A stretch of DNA of 64,000 nt, taken from contig NZ_BSTF01000012.1 of assembly GCF_030269365.1 (NCBI RefSeq), positions 124,001 to 188,000 on the forward strand, in the 5' to 3' direction. The DNA is from Lentzea sp. NBRC 102530. Its GTDB lineage: Bacteria; Actinomycetota; Actinomycetes; Mycobacteriales; Pseudonocardiaceae. The notes under the pieces were generated by a model. It made no database searches and was not told the origin of the DNA. It was given only the letters and a program-made list of their open reading frames with translations. This document shows, one piece after another, positions 43,358 through 52,124 of the stretch. Position numbers and translations under genes: made by a program. Every line of letters begins with the position of its first letter. Position 1 is the first letter of the stretch.

Positions 43358-45001
43358 TCAGGCGTTGCCGAACGGCTTGTCGTAGCTCAGCATGAAGTTC
43401 GGCGAACGCCACTCCAGCGAGCACTGCCGCTGCATCGACGACTTCGACCCGTCCTTCTTCTCGACCTCGAGGGTCACCACGAAGTAGTACGGCTGCCGTT
43501 CCTCGACGCTCGTGACCTTGGCCGACTTGTAGCCGCCCCAGAACGTCTTGAAGCCCTCGAGGCCGCCCTGGAACTGCCCCTGGAAGTTGGCGTTGCCCAT
43601 CGCCCACGCCTGGTCGGGCTTGGTGGCCGCGAGCTTGAAGTAGTCCGTCAGCAGGTCTTTCTTGTTCGCGTCGGTCGGCGTTTCCGTCCAGTTGCCTGCC
43701 TGCGGAGACGACTTGTCCTCCGTCGACGGGTTGGTCGGGTTGTTGCCGTTCGTCTGCTGCGTCGACGTGTTGGCGCCGGCGTTGTTGTCCGTGCCGCCAC
43801 CGGTCTTGTCGGAGATCATGCTCGCGAACATGATTCCGATGACCGCGGCCGCCACGATGGCGAGCGCGGTGATGACCGTCGACTTCTTGTTCTTCGAGAC
43901 CGACGCGAGCCCGGAGGGCCGCGACTGCTTCGGGCGCTGCGAGTACTGCGGTGCGGCGGCCGGGCGGTGGTTCGACGGCGCCTGCTGCGTGGGCATGGGA
44001 CGCGGCGGCGTGCCCAGGTCCACCCTCGTCGCGTTCGGCGGCGGGGACTGCTGCTGGACGTGCTGCTGCGGCGGGAGGGCGCGCGTGGCGGCCTGCTGCT
44101 GCGGCTGCTGCACGGGCGCACCGCGCCACGACGGCGGGTGCGTCGGGGCGACCACGGCGGGCGTGAACGCGGGGGCGGCCTGACCGTTCGCGACGGCGGC
44201 GAGCGCGTCCCGTGCCTCGGCCATCGTCGGCCGGTCCTCGGGCTCCGCCCGCAGCAGGCGCATCAGCAGCGCGGTCAGCGGACCCGCGTTGCGCGGCGGG
44301 TTCACCTTGCCGGACGCGACCTTGTGCAGCAGCGCGATCGTGTTCTCGCTCAGCCCGAACGGCGGTTCGCCCTCGATCGCCGCGTACAGCGTCGACCCGA
44401 GCGAGAAGACGTCCGACGGCGAGCCCGGGTCGTAGCCCTTCGCCACCTCGGGTGCGAGGTAGGCGGGGGTGCCCGCGAGCATGCCCGTCGCGGTGACGGT
44501 GACGTCACCGGTCGCGCGCGAGATGCCGAAGTCGGTGATCTTGACGGTGCCGTCGTCGCCGAGCAGCACGTTGCCCGGCTTGATGTCGCGGTGCACGATG
44601 CCGGCGTTGTGCGCGGCGGCCAGCGCGGAGGCGACCTGCATGCCGATCGACGCCACGTCACGCGGCGGGAGCGTGCCGCGCTCCGAGAGCACCGCGGAGA
44701 GGCTCTTCGAGGGCAGGTACTCCATGATCAGCCACGGCTGGCTGTCGTCCTCGGCCACGTCGTAGACGGCAACCGCGTGCGGGTGCTGCAGGCGCGCCGC
44801 GATGCGGCCCTCGCGCATGGCCCGTCTCTTCGCCTCGTCCGTGTCGGATTCGGCGAGCCCGGGCTGCAGGAGGAGCTGCTTGACCGCGACGGTGCGGTGC
44901 AGACGTTCGTCGTGTGCCGTCCAGACGACGCCCATGGCGCCACTGCCGATCCGCTGGCTCAATCGGTAGCGACCAGCGACCAATCGGCCATCATCGGTCA
45001 C
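43358..45001 (-). CDS. Transmembrane Ser/Thr protein kinase 2, with shared ectodomain
   Basis: 547 residues from GTG 45001, chosen because GGGGAG lies six bases upstream; an upstream in-frame start at 45040 lacks one. Kinase domain 11-270: GSGAMG, K41, HRD 137-139, DFG 157-159. A long Gln/Pro-rich cytosolic linker (280-370) and a transmembrane helix (375-396) follow, then a Thr/Asn-rich spacer and an ectodomain (447-543) beginning KDLLTDYFKLAATKPDQAWA and containing EVEKKDGSKSSMQRQCSLEW. That domain resembles the ends of kinase 1 and the proteins at 47635 and 48663. All catalytic residues are present. Confidence 0.92.
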   Translation of the reverse strand: MTDDGRLVAGRYRLSQRIGSGAMGVVWTAHDERLHRTVAVKQLLLQPGLAESDTDEAKRRAMREGRIAARLQHPHAVAVYDVAEDDSQPWLIMEYLPSKSLSAVLSERGTLPPRDVASIGMQVASALAAAHNAGIVHRDIKPGNVLLGDDGTVKITDFGISRATGDVTVTATGMLAGTPAYLAPEVAKGYDPGSPSDVFSLGSTLYAAIEGEPPFGLSENTIALLHKVASGKVNPPRNAGPLTALLMRLLRAEPEDRPTMAEARDALAAVANGQAAPAFTPAVVAPTHPPSWRGAPVQQPQQQAATRALPPQQHVQQQSPPPNATRVDLGTPPRPMPTQQAPSNHRPAAAPQYSQRPKQSRPSGLASVSKNKKSTVITALAIVAAAVIGIMFASMISDKTGGGTDNNAGANTSTQQTNGNNPTNPSTEDKSSPQAGNWTETPTDANKKDLLTDYFKLAATKPDQAWAMGNANFQGQFQGGLEGFKTFWGGYKSAKVTSVEERQPYYFVVTLEVEKKDGSKSSMQRQCSLEWRSPNFMLSYDKPFGNA

Positions 45002-45121
45002 AGTTGCTCCCCGCTGTGCGGTCACTTGCTCTCTGTTCAACGGATGATCACACCTTCGGGTTCAGCTCACCCCATTAGGTGCGGGTACCCACCTTACGAG
45101 ATTTGTACGGCGTAGCGACGC

Positions 45122-46453
45122 TTAGCCCGCAGGAGGCGGTGGCGTTGTGGTCGTGGCCGCAGTGGTCGTCGTAGTGGTGGTGGTTGTTGTCGTCGTAGTG
45201 GTCGACGAGGACGACGGTGGTGGAGGCGTCGTCGTTGTGGTGGTTGTGGTCGTCGTAGTGCTAGACGTCGTTTGCGGCGTTGTCGTTGCCTCGGGGGTGG
45301 TTGTGGTCACCTCGGGCAACGAAGACGTCGGTTCCACCGTCTGCGAGCTGCTCGCGGGCGGTGCCGACGGCGTGTTCTGTTCCTTGTTGAAGACCCCGAG
45401 CGCGACCATCAAACCGCCGATTACCAGCAACAACGCGAGAACCACCGCCGCGATCACCAGCGGCCTGTTGTTCTCCTGAGGCCTGGTCGGTGCCATCGGC
45501 GGAGCGGTCCGCGGCGGCGACGTGCGGGGTGCCGGGCGGACCACGCGGGTCCGTTCGGGCTCCACGATCGTCGTCGGGTCGGGTCCGGCCACCACCGACA
45601 GTCCGGTGAACGACGGCGACCGGCCGTGCCCCACGGCGTTCAGCACGTCGCGCGCCTGCGCCATGGTCGGCCTGTCCGCCGGCTCGAAGTTGAGCAGGTA
45701 CAGCAGCGTGTCGGCGAGCGGGTGGTCGACGGTCGGCGGGTTGATCCGCCCCGCCGCGACGGCGTGCAGAACACCGAGAGTGTTCTCGCTCACTCCATAG
45801 GGCGGTTCGCCCTCCATCGCGGCGAACAGCGTCGAACCGAGCGAGTAGACGTCCGAGGCCGGCGTCGGATCCTGGCCGCGCGCGATCTCCGGCGCGAGGT
45901 ACGCGGGCGTGCCGGCGATCAGGCCGGTCTTGGTGACCGTGATGTCGTCGGACGCGCGCGAGATGCCGAAGTCGGTGATCTTGACGACGCCGTTCTCGGC
46001 GATCAGCACGTTGCCGGGCTTCACGTCGCGGTGCACGATCCCCGCCGCGTGCGCCGCCGCCAGGGCCGCCGCGCACTGGGCGCCGATGCTCGCGACCTCG
46101 ACCGGGTCCATCGGCCCGCCCTCGGCCAGCGCGTCGGCGAGGCTGTAGGACGGCAGGTACTCCATGACCAGGCACGGGACGCCGTCTTCCTCGACGACGT
46201 CGTACACGGCGATGGCGTTCGGGTGGTGCAGCTTCGCGGCGATGCGACCCTCGCGCATGGCGCGCTGGATGGCCTCGTCCTGTTCCTTCTCGTCCAGGCC
46301 GGGCGCCAGCAGCAACTGCTTGATGGCGACCTCGCGGCCGAGGCGTTCGTCGTGGGCTCGCCAGACGATGCCCATCGCGCCGGAGCCGATGCGGTCGAGG
46401 AAGCGGTAGCGGTCGGCGATCAGACGGCCGTCCGATGTTCCGGACGTCGTCAC
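45122..46453 (-). CDS. Transmembrane Ser/Thr protein kinase 3, with Thr-rich tail
   Basis: 443 residues. Kinase domain 14-275: GSGAMG, K45, HRD 141-143, DFG 161-163, with activation-loop Thr residues. A transmembrane helix lies at 331-354. The outside part has no folded domain; it is almost entirely Thr with Pro/Ser blocks (about 375-443), probably a wall-spanning, possibly O-glycosylated stalk. It is closely related to kinases 1 and 2 in the catalytic part, so the three look like local duplicates. Phosphorylation targets unknown. Confidence 0.92.
   Translation of the reverse strand: MTTSGTSDGRLIADRYRFLDRIGSGAMGIVWRAHDERLGREVAIKQLLLAPGLDEKEQDEAIQRAMREGRIAAKLHHPNAIAVYDVVEEDGVPCLVMEYLPSYSLADALAEGGPMDPVEVASIGAQCAAALAAAHAAGIVHRDVKPGNVLIAENGVVKITDFGISRASDDITVTKTGLIAGTPAYLAPEIARGQDPTPASDVYSLGSTLFAAMEGEPPYGVSENTLGVLHAVAAGRINPPTVDHPLADTLLYLLNFEPADRPTMAQARDVLNAVGHGRSPSFTGLSVVAGPDPTTIVEPERTRVVRPAPRTSPPRTAPPMAPTRPQENNRPLVIAAVVLALLLVIGGLMVALGVFNKEQNTPSAPPASSSQTVEPTSSLPEVTTTTPEATTTPQTTSSTTTTTTTTTTTPPPPSSSSTTTTTTTTTTTTTTAATTTTPPPPAG
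45140..45310. repeat. Thr-codon microsatellite-like tract in kinase 3
   Basis: The end of the kinase 3 gene is a run of ACN Thr codons (GGT/CGT/AGT on the + strand) broken by Pro/Ser blocks; the motif TTGTCGTCGTAGTGG and near copies recur. Such tracts are prone to length change by slippage. Confidence 0.75.
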
Positions 46454-46601
46454 AAGCTCACCTCGCGGGTGCTCGAAGGCGTGACTGCGGCTGCGGCAGC
46501 AGATCCCACGCTCGTGCTCCTCGTGCGGTAGTCAACGGGTCGTCCGGAATTGCCCGCACAGGGTACCTGCCGGGGGCCGCCGCTGAGCTACCTGTCGTGC
46601 C

Positions 46602-47468
46602 TCAGTTCGCCGGGGCGAAGAAGTCGAATCCGCCGACGGTGTCGCCCACGGTGTTGAGCACCGGGTCGAGGAGGCCGAGGTCCACGCTCACGTCGACCGG
46701 GTTGGAGGTCGGCGGCAGCGGCGTTTCGGACTTGGGCGGGGTGCTGGTGCTGTTGCTCGGCGGCGTGGTGGACGAGCTCGGGGGCGCGGGCGTCTCACTG
46801 GACGGCGGCGTGCTCGGGGTGCTCGTCTCGGTGGACGTCGACGGCGCGGTGGAGGTCGGGGTCTCCGTGGACGGCGCCTGCGTCTGCTGGGTCTGCTGCT
46901 GCGTCGGACGCTGCTGCTGCGTCTGCACGTACGGCGCGACGCGCGTCGTCGGGTCCGAGGTCGTCGTCTCGGCCTGCGGCGTCTCGGTCGCGTCGGCCTG
47001 CTGCGTCTTGTTCGACGGCAGCTTCACGACGCCTTCGGTGCCGGCGCTCGCGCCGCGGGCCTGGGCGCGCTCGTCGAACCGCACCTCGGCGAGCGGGCGC
47101 TCGTCCGGCGAGGACAGCCACGAGGAGGCGGCGAACGCCACGGAACCGCAGATGATGACGCCACCGCTGGCCGCGGCGGCCAGCTTGCCGACGGTGAACC
47201 CGCCGCGCTGGGTGTCGTCGGCACGGCCTTCGCGGCGCAGCAGCTCGGTGATGTGCAGCTCCTTCATGGGCTGCTTCTTGAGCTTGCCGGGCACCTTGAC
47301 CGGCTTGAACTTGACCGTCGGCTCGAACGCCTCCGGGGTGATGTCGTCGGTGATCACCGGGATCTCCGCGGTCTCCGCCTCGCGACGGGCGATCAGCTCG
47401 GCGACCGACAGCTGTCCGGTCGACTCGGCAGATCCGGTCAACCGCCGACGATGGTCCTCAATCGACAC
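46602..47468 (-). CDS. Single-pass membrane protein with SVAELI motif
   Basis: 288 residues from GTG 47468 (GGAAGGGTG nearby). The cytosolic part (1-92) has LSVAELIARRE at 20-30 and a second related segment HITELLRREGR at 72-82. A transmembrane helix (about 93-117) is followed by a Thr/Ser/Pro/Gln-rich extracytoplasmic stretch and a short hydrophobic end (NPVDVSVDLGLLDPVL). I do not recognise a family. It lies directly upstream of kinase 3 and shares the SVAELI motif with the next protein, so it may be a substrate or partner of the kinases. Confidence 0.75.
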   Translation of the reverse strand: MSIEDHRRRLTGSAESTGQLSVAELIARREAETAEIPVITDDITPEAFEPTVKFKPVKVPGKLKKQPMKELHITELLRREGRADDTQRGGFTVGKLAAAASGGVIICGSVAFAASSWLSSPDERPLAEVRFDERAQARGASAGTEGVVKLPSNKTQQADATETPQAETTTSDPTTRVAPYVQTQQQRPTQQQTQQTQAPSTETPTSTAPSTSTETSTPSTPPSSETPAPPSSSTTPPSNSTSTPPKSETPLPPTSNPVDVSVDLGLLDPVLNTVGDTVGGFDFFAPAN

Positions 47469-47634
47469 CGCTCGTTCACCCTTCCAAGTTCGCGTTCGCG
47501 CACTGGCGGGAACATGGATACCGAATCGTGACCCGAGATGTAACCCCTTCGGGGGAATTTTCACGTCCGAAACAGAGTTTCAGAGACGAACGGTCACCGT
47601 TCGACTGCGAACGGCGAACTCAGTTGGGCGCGAC

Positions 47635-48492
47635 CTAACTCCGCTGCGCCGAAAGGACCTCGGTGCCGACGATCCGCGGCTGGGTCGTTGACGTGAGCCA
47701 GAAGAGCTGCTCGATCCGCAGCCAGCTGCCGTCCGCCTCCTGCATGGAGACGACCGCGAGCACCGATCCGTCCGGCCGCACCGACGTCTGGTCGACGTTG
47801 ACCGTCTTGATCTTTCCCCAGGACTGCACGAACTCGGCGGGGTTCCCGCCGACCAGCTCGGGCGAGAGCAGCTTGGCCGCGGCGCCGGGCTTGGTCGTGA
47901 GCAGCTCGTAGAACTTCTTCACCACGTCCACCTGCGGCAACGGGCCGACCGAGACCTCGGGCGTGGCCGGTTCGGACGTCGCCTGCGCCGCGGACTCCTG
48001 CTGGGCGTTGTCCTCCAGCAGCAACGCGGACGGCTGCGGCATGGGCACGGCGGCGTCGGTGGTCTGCGGCGGCGGGCGGTCGTTCGGCAGCTGGGCCGAG
48101 AGGACGTCCGGGCGCAGCGCGCTCGAGCCGGACAGCGCCACGGGCCGTTCCGAGACGGGCACGCCGACGTTCTCCGGCCGCTTGCCCGCGAGGATCGCCG
48201 CACCCGCGATGGACGAGACGAGCAGGACCGCGCCCGTGACCAGTCCGGCGACCCGGCCGGCTCTGCTCGGCGTCGCGGTGCGCCTGCGGCGACCGGGGAC
48301 GACGGGGATCACGGCGGTCGTCGCCGTCATGTTCTCCGTGGGGCCCAGCAGGGACGTGACCAGTGCGTCTGTGGCGGCATCCTCGTTGGAGAGGATGCGG
48401 ATGGAGGTCGGCTGCTGCTTGATCAGCTCGGCCACGCTGATCGAGCCGGCGCGGTTGTGCCGCCGTCCGGTCGTCGCCGCGGGACGCTGCAC
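47635..48492 (-). CDS. Single-pass membrane protein with kinase-like ectodomain
   Basis: 285 residues from GTG 48492 with GAGG upstream. Cytosolic N-terminus (1-78) with ISVAELIKQQ at 18-27, a transmembrane helix (80-102), a linker, and a C-terminal domain (188-283): VKKFYELLTTKPGAAAKLL, FVQSWGKIKTVNV, MQEADGSWLRIEQLFWLT. This helix-then-strands pattern with the DGS turn matches the ectodomains of kinases 1 and 2, but there is no kinase domain. It may be a co-receptor or regulator. Function otherwise unknown. Confidence 0.78.
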   Translation of the reverse strand: MQRPAATTGRRHNRAGSISVAELIKQQPTSIRILSNEDAATDALVTSLLGPTENMTATTAVIPVVPGRRRRTATPSRAGRVAGLVTGAVLLVSSIAGAAILAGKRPENVGVPVSERPVALSGSSALRPDVLSAQLPNDRPPPQTTDAAVPMPQPSALLLEDNAQQESAAQATSEPATPEVSVGPLPQVDVVKKFYELLTTKPGAAAKLLSPELVGGNPAEFVQSWGKIKTVNVDQTSVRPDGSVLAVVSMQEADGSWLRIEQLFWLTSTTQPRIVGTEVLSAQRS

Positions 48493-48662
48493 TGCTCTGG
48501 TCCTCCGTACTGTCCGTGTCCGCCTGAATGCGTACCGTGGCTCCGCGTGAACACGCCAGTGTCCGGACGAACTTCATCCGATCGTGGCGGCCAGCGGTGC
48601 CCAGGGATCGCTCGGTGGCTACTTACTACGTTCGGTAGGTCCGGCCGCGACCTTTAGCCACT

Positions 48663-49514
48663 TCAGCCTCCGACCTTCAACCGTTCACCGTTGATGAGCG
48701 GGAGGTCCCCGAGCGTGAAGCTGAGCTCGCGCTTCTCGGTGCTGACCGAACCGTCCTTCTTCGTCACCTGGAGCAGGCTCACAGTGAGGCCCTTGCCGGG
48801 GTCTACGGCGATCTCCTTCACCTCGATCAGCGAGATGTCGGCGAGCCTGCCCTCGAGCAGCGCGTCGGCGTTCGAACGCACGGTGTCCGTGGTCATGGCG
48901 AGCGCGGTGTCGGCGTTCGTGGCCATCGCGCGGTAGAAGTGCTCGGTCTGCTCGGCGATCTTGCCGCCGTCCACCACCGGGGCCTGGGTGACCGGCACGG
49001 TCGTGATGACCGGAGGCGCCGACCCGGTGGGCTGGGGGGCGGTCGCCGAACCCGGGCCCGTGCCGGTGCCGTTCGCGGCGGAAGTGCGGGTGCCCGTGCC
49101 CGGCACCGGGGCGCCCCGGCCGGTGTTCGCGGCCGACGGCTTCGTGCCCGCGACCGAGGGCGTGGTGCCGCCGGTGGGCAGCGCGGAGATGATCGGCACG
49201 TCCGAGGGGTAGCCGGGCAGCCCGACCGTCTCGACCTCGCCGCCCCCGCCGACCAGCTTGGCCGCGGCGACGCTCAGCCCGACCAGCACGAGCACCGAGG
49301 AGACGACGGCGAACCAGGCGGCGCGTTTCCAGGTGCGTGGCGGCGTGACCGACGCGGGCACCAGGCCGATGTTGAACTTGCGCAGGCCGTCGGTGTCCTG
49401 CAGCGGGTCTGTCTGGCGGCGGCGGGGCAGCGGGATGCGATCGCCCCCGACGACGGGCCGCTGCGGCGGCGCGATCCCGTCGTCGAGTCGATGTTTGCCC
49501 GGCAGTTCGTCCAT
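48663..49514 (-). CDS. Single-pass membrane protein with kinase-like ectodomain
   Basis: 283 residues from ATG 49514 (GAGGGG eight bases upstream). A Pro/Arg-rich cytosolic part (1-62) leads to a transmembrane helix (65-86) and a Gly/Thr/Pro-rich spacer. The C-terminal domain (184-283) reads EQTEHFYRAMATNADTALAM, then VSLLQVTKKDGSVSTEKREL and GDLPLINGERLKVGG. The order of helices, strands and the K-x-DGS turn again resembles kinases 1 and 2 and the protein at 47635. It lacks the SVAELI motif. Unknown function. Confidence 0.78.
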   Translation of the reverse strand: MDELPGKHRLDDGIAPPQRPVVGGDRIPLPRRRQTDPLQDTDGLRKFNIGLVPASVTPPRTWKRAAWFAVVSSVLVLVGLSVAAAKLVGGGGEVETVGLPGYPSDVPIISALPTGGTTPSVAGTKPSAANTGRGAPVPGTGTRTSAANGTGTGPGSATAPQPTGSAPPVITTVPVTQAPVVDGGKIAEQTEHFYRAMATNADTALAMTTDTVRSNADALLEGRLADISLIEVKEIAVDPGKGLTVSLLQVTKKDGSVSTEKRELSFTLGDLPLINGERLKVGG

Positions 49515-49617
49515 CCCGACACCCCTCTGCGACGCAACCAGAGTAGGGCCGTCTGGAGGTACCCAACCAACCAAAAGGGGGTGTTCAGGACGAGTGACAC
49601 TCTTTTGTGTGAAGTTC

Positions 49618-49944
49618 TCAGCGGGGCGGGAGTTGCGCTTGACCGCTGTTCAGCTGCTTGCGGGTGTTCTGCACGCCGTTGAGCGCGGCCAGACCGCTGC
49701 CGCCGGCGATCAGGGCGCCGATCACGTCGGCGCCGAGCGAGTCGCCGCCGGTGATCAGCAGGCCGATCACCGCGCCCGCGGTCGTGATGATCGCGGTCTT
49801 CCAGCGGCTGCGGACGAACTGCGAGACAGGAGCCCCGGAGAGGCCCTTCTTGTTCGCGGCCGATCCGAGCAAGCCCAGGTAAGCGTCGTGCGCCAAGGCG
49901 GCGAGCAGGCCGGCGATGGCGATCAGTGCGGCGATGAGGCCCAT
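49618..49944 (-). CDS. Small membrane protein
   Basis: 108 residues. N-terminal hydrophobic helix (1-18, also readable as a signal-anchor), a short basic loop, and two Gly-rich hydrophobic helices (about 50-66 and 70-90), ending in a polar tail. No family recognised; a holin-like or scaffold role is only a guess. It is the last (most upstream) gene of the minus-strand membrane-protein series. Confidence 0.65.
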   Translation of the reverse strand: MGLIAALIAIAGLLAALAHDAYLGLLGSAANKKGLSGAPVSQFVRSRWKTAIITTAGAVIGLLITGGDSLGADVIGALIAGGSGLAALNGVQNTRKQLNSGQAQLPPR

Positions 49945-50008
49945 GACTCCAGTGTGCCCCCAGATTTTTTCGATGGACCATCCGTGATCGCCCTGATATC
50001 CGATTCGG

Positions 50009-51067
50009 GTGGACATGTTCTGGCACGACGACTGCCTCGAGCACGACGCCGGCGAGGGTCTCTGGGAGCTGCCGGGCTCCTGGCCGTGGCTGGACGTGGC
50101 CGAGCCGCACCCGGAGAACGCCGCGCGGCTGCGCACGTTCCGGCACGCGCTGACGCACGGCCCGGTGGCGCCGCACCTGACGTGGCACGAGGGGCGGCAT
50201 GCGTCCGTTGACGAGCTTCTGCGCGTGCACACCGCTGGGTACCTGGACTCGTTGCGCGTGTCTGAGCGTGTGGCCCTGGAGGTGAACACGGTCGTCGGGC
50301 CGGAAACGTGGCGTGCGGCCTCTGCGGCGGCGGGTACGGCGTTGGCGGCGTTGGAGTCCGGCGCGCCCATCGCGTACGCGCTCGTGCGGCCGCCGGGACA
50401 CCACGCGCAGCCGGACATGGCGGACGGCTACTGCTTCGTGAACAACGCGGCACTGGTGGCGGAGACCGCGCGGCGCCAAGGGGTGCGGGTCGCCGTCCTG
50501 GACTGGGACGTGCACCACGGCAACGGCACGCAGGAGACGTTCTACGACCGCCCGGACGTGCTGACCATCTCGGTGCACATGCGGCACGGCGCGTGGGGCA
50601 CGAACCACCCGCAGACAGGTGCGCCATCAGAAGTGGGCGCTAACGGCAGGAACGTGAACATCGAACTGTCGCTCGGTGCGGGCGACACGGCGTACATGCG
50701 CGCGCTCGACGAGATCGCTTTCCCACTGCTGCGCGACTTCGCACCGGACCTGCTGGTGTGCGCGTCCGGGTTCGACGGGTCAGCGTTCGACCCCAACGGC
50801 CGCCACAACCTCACGGCGGACGGGTACCGCGAGATCGGCAGGAGGGTGGCGTCGTTCGGGACGCGGGTCGTGCTCACGCAAGAAGGCGGCTACCTGCGCG
50901 GCTACTCGGCGTTGTGCCTGCACGCGCTGGTCGAGGGCTTGCTGGGGCTGCCGGAGCCGTTGCTCGGGGACCCGCTGGCCTACGTGCCGGACGACACCCA
51001 GCTCGTCGACGCGGACCTCGACCGCGTGCGCGCGGCCCTGCAGCCTTTTTGGCCCGGCGTGCTGTGA
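50009..51067 (+). CDS. Histone deacetylase/acetylpolyamine amidohydrolase-family protein
   Basis: 352-residue zinc amidohydrolase. RPPGHHAQPDMADGYCFVNN and VLDWDVHHGNGTQ carry the catalytic His pair and Zn ligands; a later Asp lies in SGFDGSAFDPNG, and the Gly-rich LTQEGGYLRGYS supplies the Tyr. Family members deacetylate polyamines or lysines and act in the cytosol. The start may be GTG 50009 or ATG 50015. It does not belong to the neighbouring kinase series and is divergent from it. Confidence 0.92.
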   Translation: MDMFWHDDCLEHDAGEGLWELPGSWPWLDVAEPHPENAARLRTFRHALTHGPVAPHLTWHEGRHASVDELLRVHTAGYLDSLRVSERVALEVNTVVGPETWRAASAAAGTALAALESGAPIAYALVRPPGHHAQPDMADGYCFVNNAALVAETARRQGVRVAVLDWDVHHGNGTQETFYDRPDVLTISVHMRHGAWGTNHPQTGAPSEVGANGRNVNIELSLGAGDTAYMRALDEIAFPLLRDFAPDLLVCASGFDGSAFDPNGRHNLTADGYREIGRRVASFGTRVVLTQEGGYLRGYSALCLHALVEGLLGLPEPLLGDPLAYVPDDTQLVDADLDRVRAALQPFWPGVL

Positions 51068-51076
51068 CGCCGGGCC
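51051..51076. terminator. Hairpin at the end of the HDAC-like gene
   Basis: GGCCCGGCGT (51051-51060) pairs perfectly with ACGCCGGGCC (51067-51076) around the stop codon of the gene. It precedes the convergent chorismate mutase end at 51090. There is no T-run on the correct side for either gene, so termination strength is doubtful. Confidence 0.5.
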
Positions 51077-51089
51077 ACCGCTGGTGGAA

Positions 51090-51350
51090 CTACCTGCCGA
51101 GCGGGCCGCGGCCCATCTTGAGCAGGATCATCGCGAGGTCCTTGCCCTCGGGGCCGAGCGGCTTGTAGCGGGCGAGGACGTCGATCTCGCGGTTGTGCAC
51201 GATCTTCGTGCCGCCGGCGGCCATGCGGGCCGCGCCGATGATCTTCGACACCTCGACGCGCCGTTGCACGAGGCGAAGGATTTCCGCGTCGAGGTGGTCG
51301 ATTTCCTCGCGCAGCTCGTTGATGTCGGGTTCGGTGGTGGTGTCCATCAT
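51090..51350 (-). CDS. aroQ: Intracellular chorismate mutase (AroQ class)
   Basis: 86 residues, converts chorismate to prephenate for Phe and Tyr. The AroQ helices read ELREEIDHLDAEILRLVQRRVEVSKIIG and the C-terminal LGPEGKDLAMILLKMGRGPLGR closely follow the M. tuberculosis Rv0948c enzyme as I recall it. That enzyme needs complex formation with DAHP synthase for full activity, through the C-terminal residues, which are conserved here. ATG 51350 or 51347. Placed near pcrA as in M. tuberculosis. Confidence 0.93.
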   Translation of the reverse strand: MMDTTTEPDINELREEIDHLDAEILRLVQRRVEVSKIIGAARMAAGGTKIVHNREIDVLARYKPLGPEGKDLAMILLKMGRGPLGR

Positions 51351-51554
51351 TGGTGACCTCTCGGGGAACTTCGAGTCCTTGGCCCGGAAGCAGCGAAGCC
51401 CCGGGGTCCGATGGACTCCGGGGCTTCGTGGTGGCTTTGTCAGCGCTGGACGACCACGGGAGCCGGAGTCCGGTTCCCGTAGAAAAACTCGAAGTACGTC
51501 GCGCGCATGGATTCAGTGTTGCACAGAACGGGCCCGGGCCGCCAAGCCCGCGCG

Positions 51555-52052
51555 GTGAAAGGGCTCACCTGGTGGGACGTCAACGCTTGGAGTCCGCGAC
51601 GTAGCTGTTCCAAGGCCTGGGGGCACAGGAAGCACGCACTCGGGACGGCGGCCGCCCTGGCGCTGTCCGTCGTCGTCGCTCGGTCCGCTGCGGCGGAACC
51701 CGGCTTCGCCACCGTCGAGTTCACGAGGGTGTCCGGCTGGTTCGGCCCGGTCACCGACTGGACGACGGGGGCAGCTCCACCGCCCGGCAGAAGTTCGACC
51801 TGGTCGTCACCAACGTGGTGGGCCACGACGAGCAGGGCCTCTCCGTCTTCGGTGGCCGAGGGCCCCGGCGCCGAAGGCCTCCGGTGCGAGCAGGACCACC
51901 TGATCGTGCACGAGGAGGCGTGGCCGACGCTGACCGTCGAGACCAGGGCCGCCGCGATCTGGACGCAGGACAGCATCGACGTGTACGCCGAGGCAGGCGG
52001 CCACGACGCGGTGCACGCGGGGCAGAACTTCAAGATCGACACCAGCACCTGA
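51555..52052 (+). pseudogene. Frameshifted secreted protein remnant
   Basis: The frame starts with a signal-peptide-like stretch (HALGTAAALALSVVVARSAAA) and a plausible mature start EPGFATVEFTRVSGWFG. From about 51770 to 51855 the sensible reading moves to another frame (SSTARQKFDLVVTNVVGHDEQG) before returning for CEQDHLIVHEEAWPTLTVETRAAAIW. Two compensating shifts, real or from sequencing, explain this. The frame as written is open to 52052, so a protein with a scrambled middle could still be made. Start uncertain; GTG 51555 is the best guess. Confidence 0.45.
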
Positions 52053-52124
52053 CCGGTCCGTTCATCGAACACATGGTCGGGCGGTACCGGATTCGTCGGT
52101 GCCGCCCGGTACCGTGGATGGACG

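Noticed and set aside
45147..45479. A poly-Val open frame on the plus strand
   Set aside because: It is the antisense reading of the Thr-rich tail of kinase 3.
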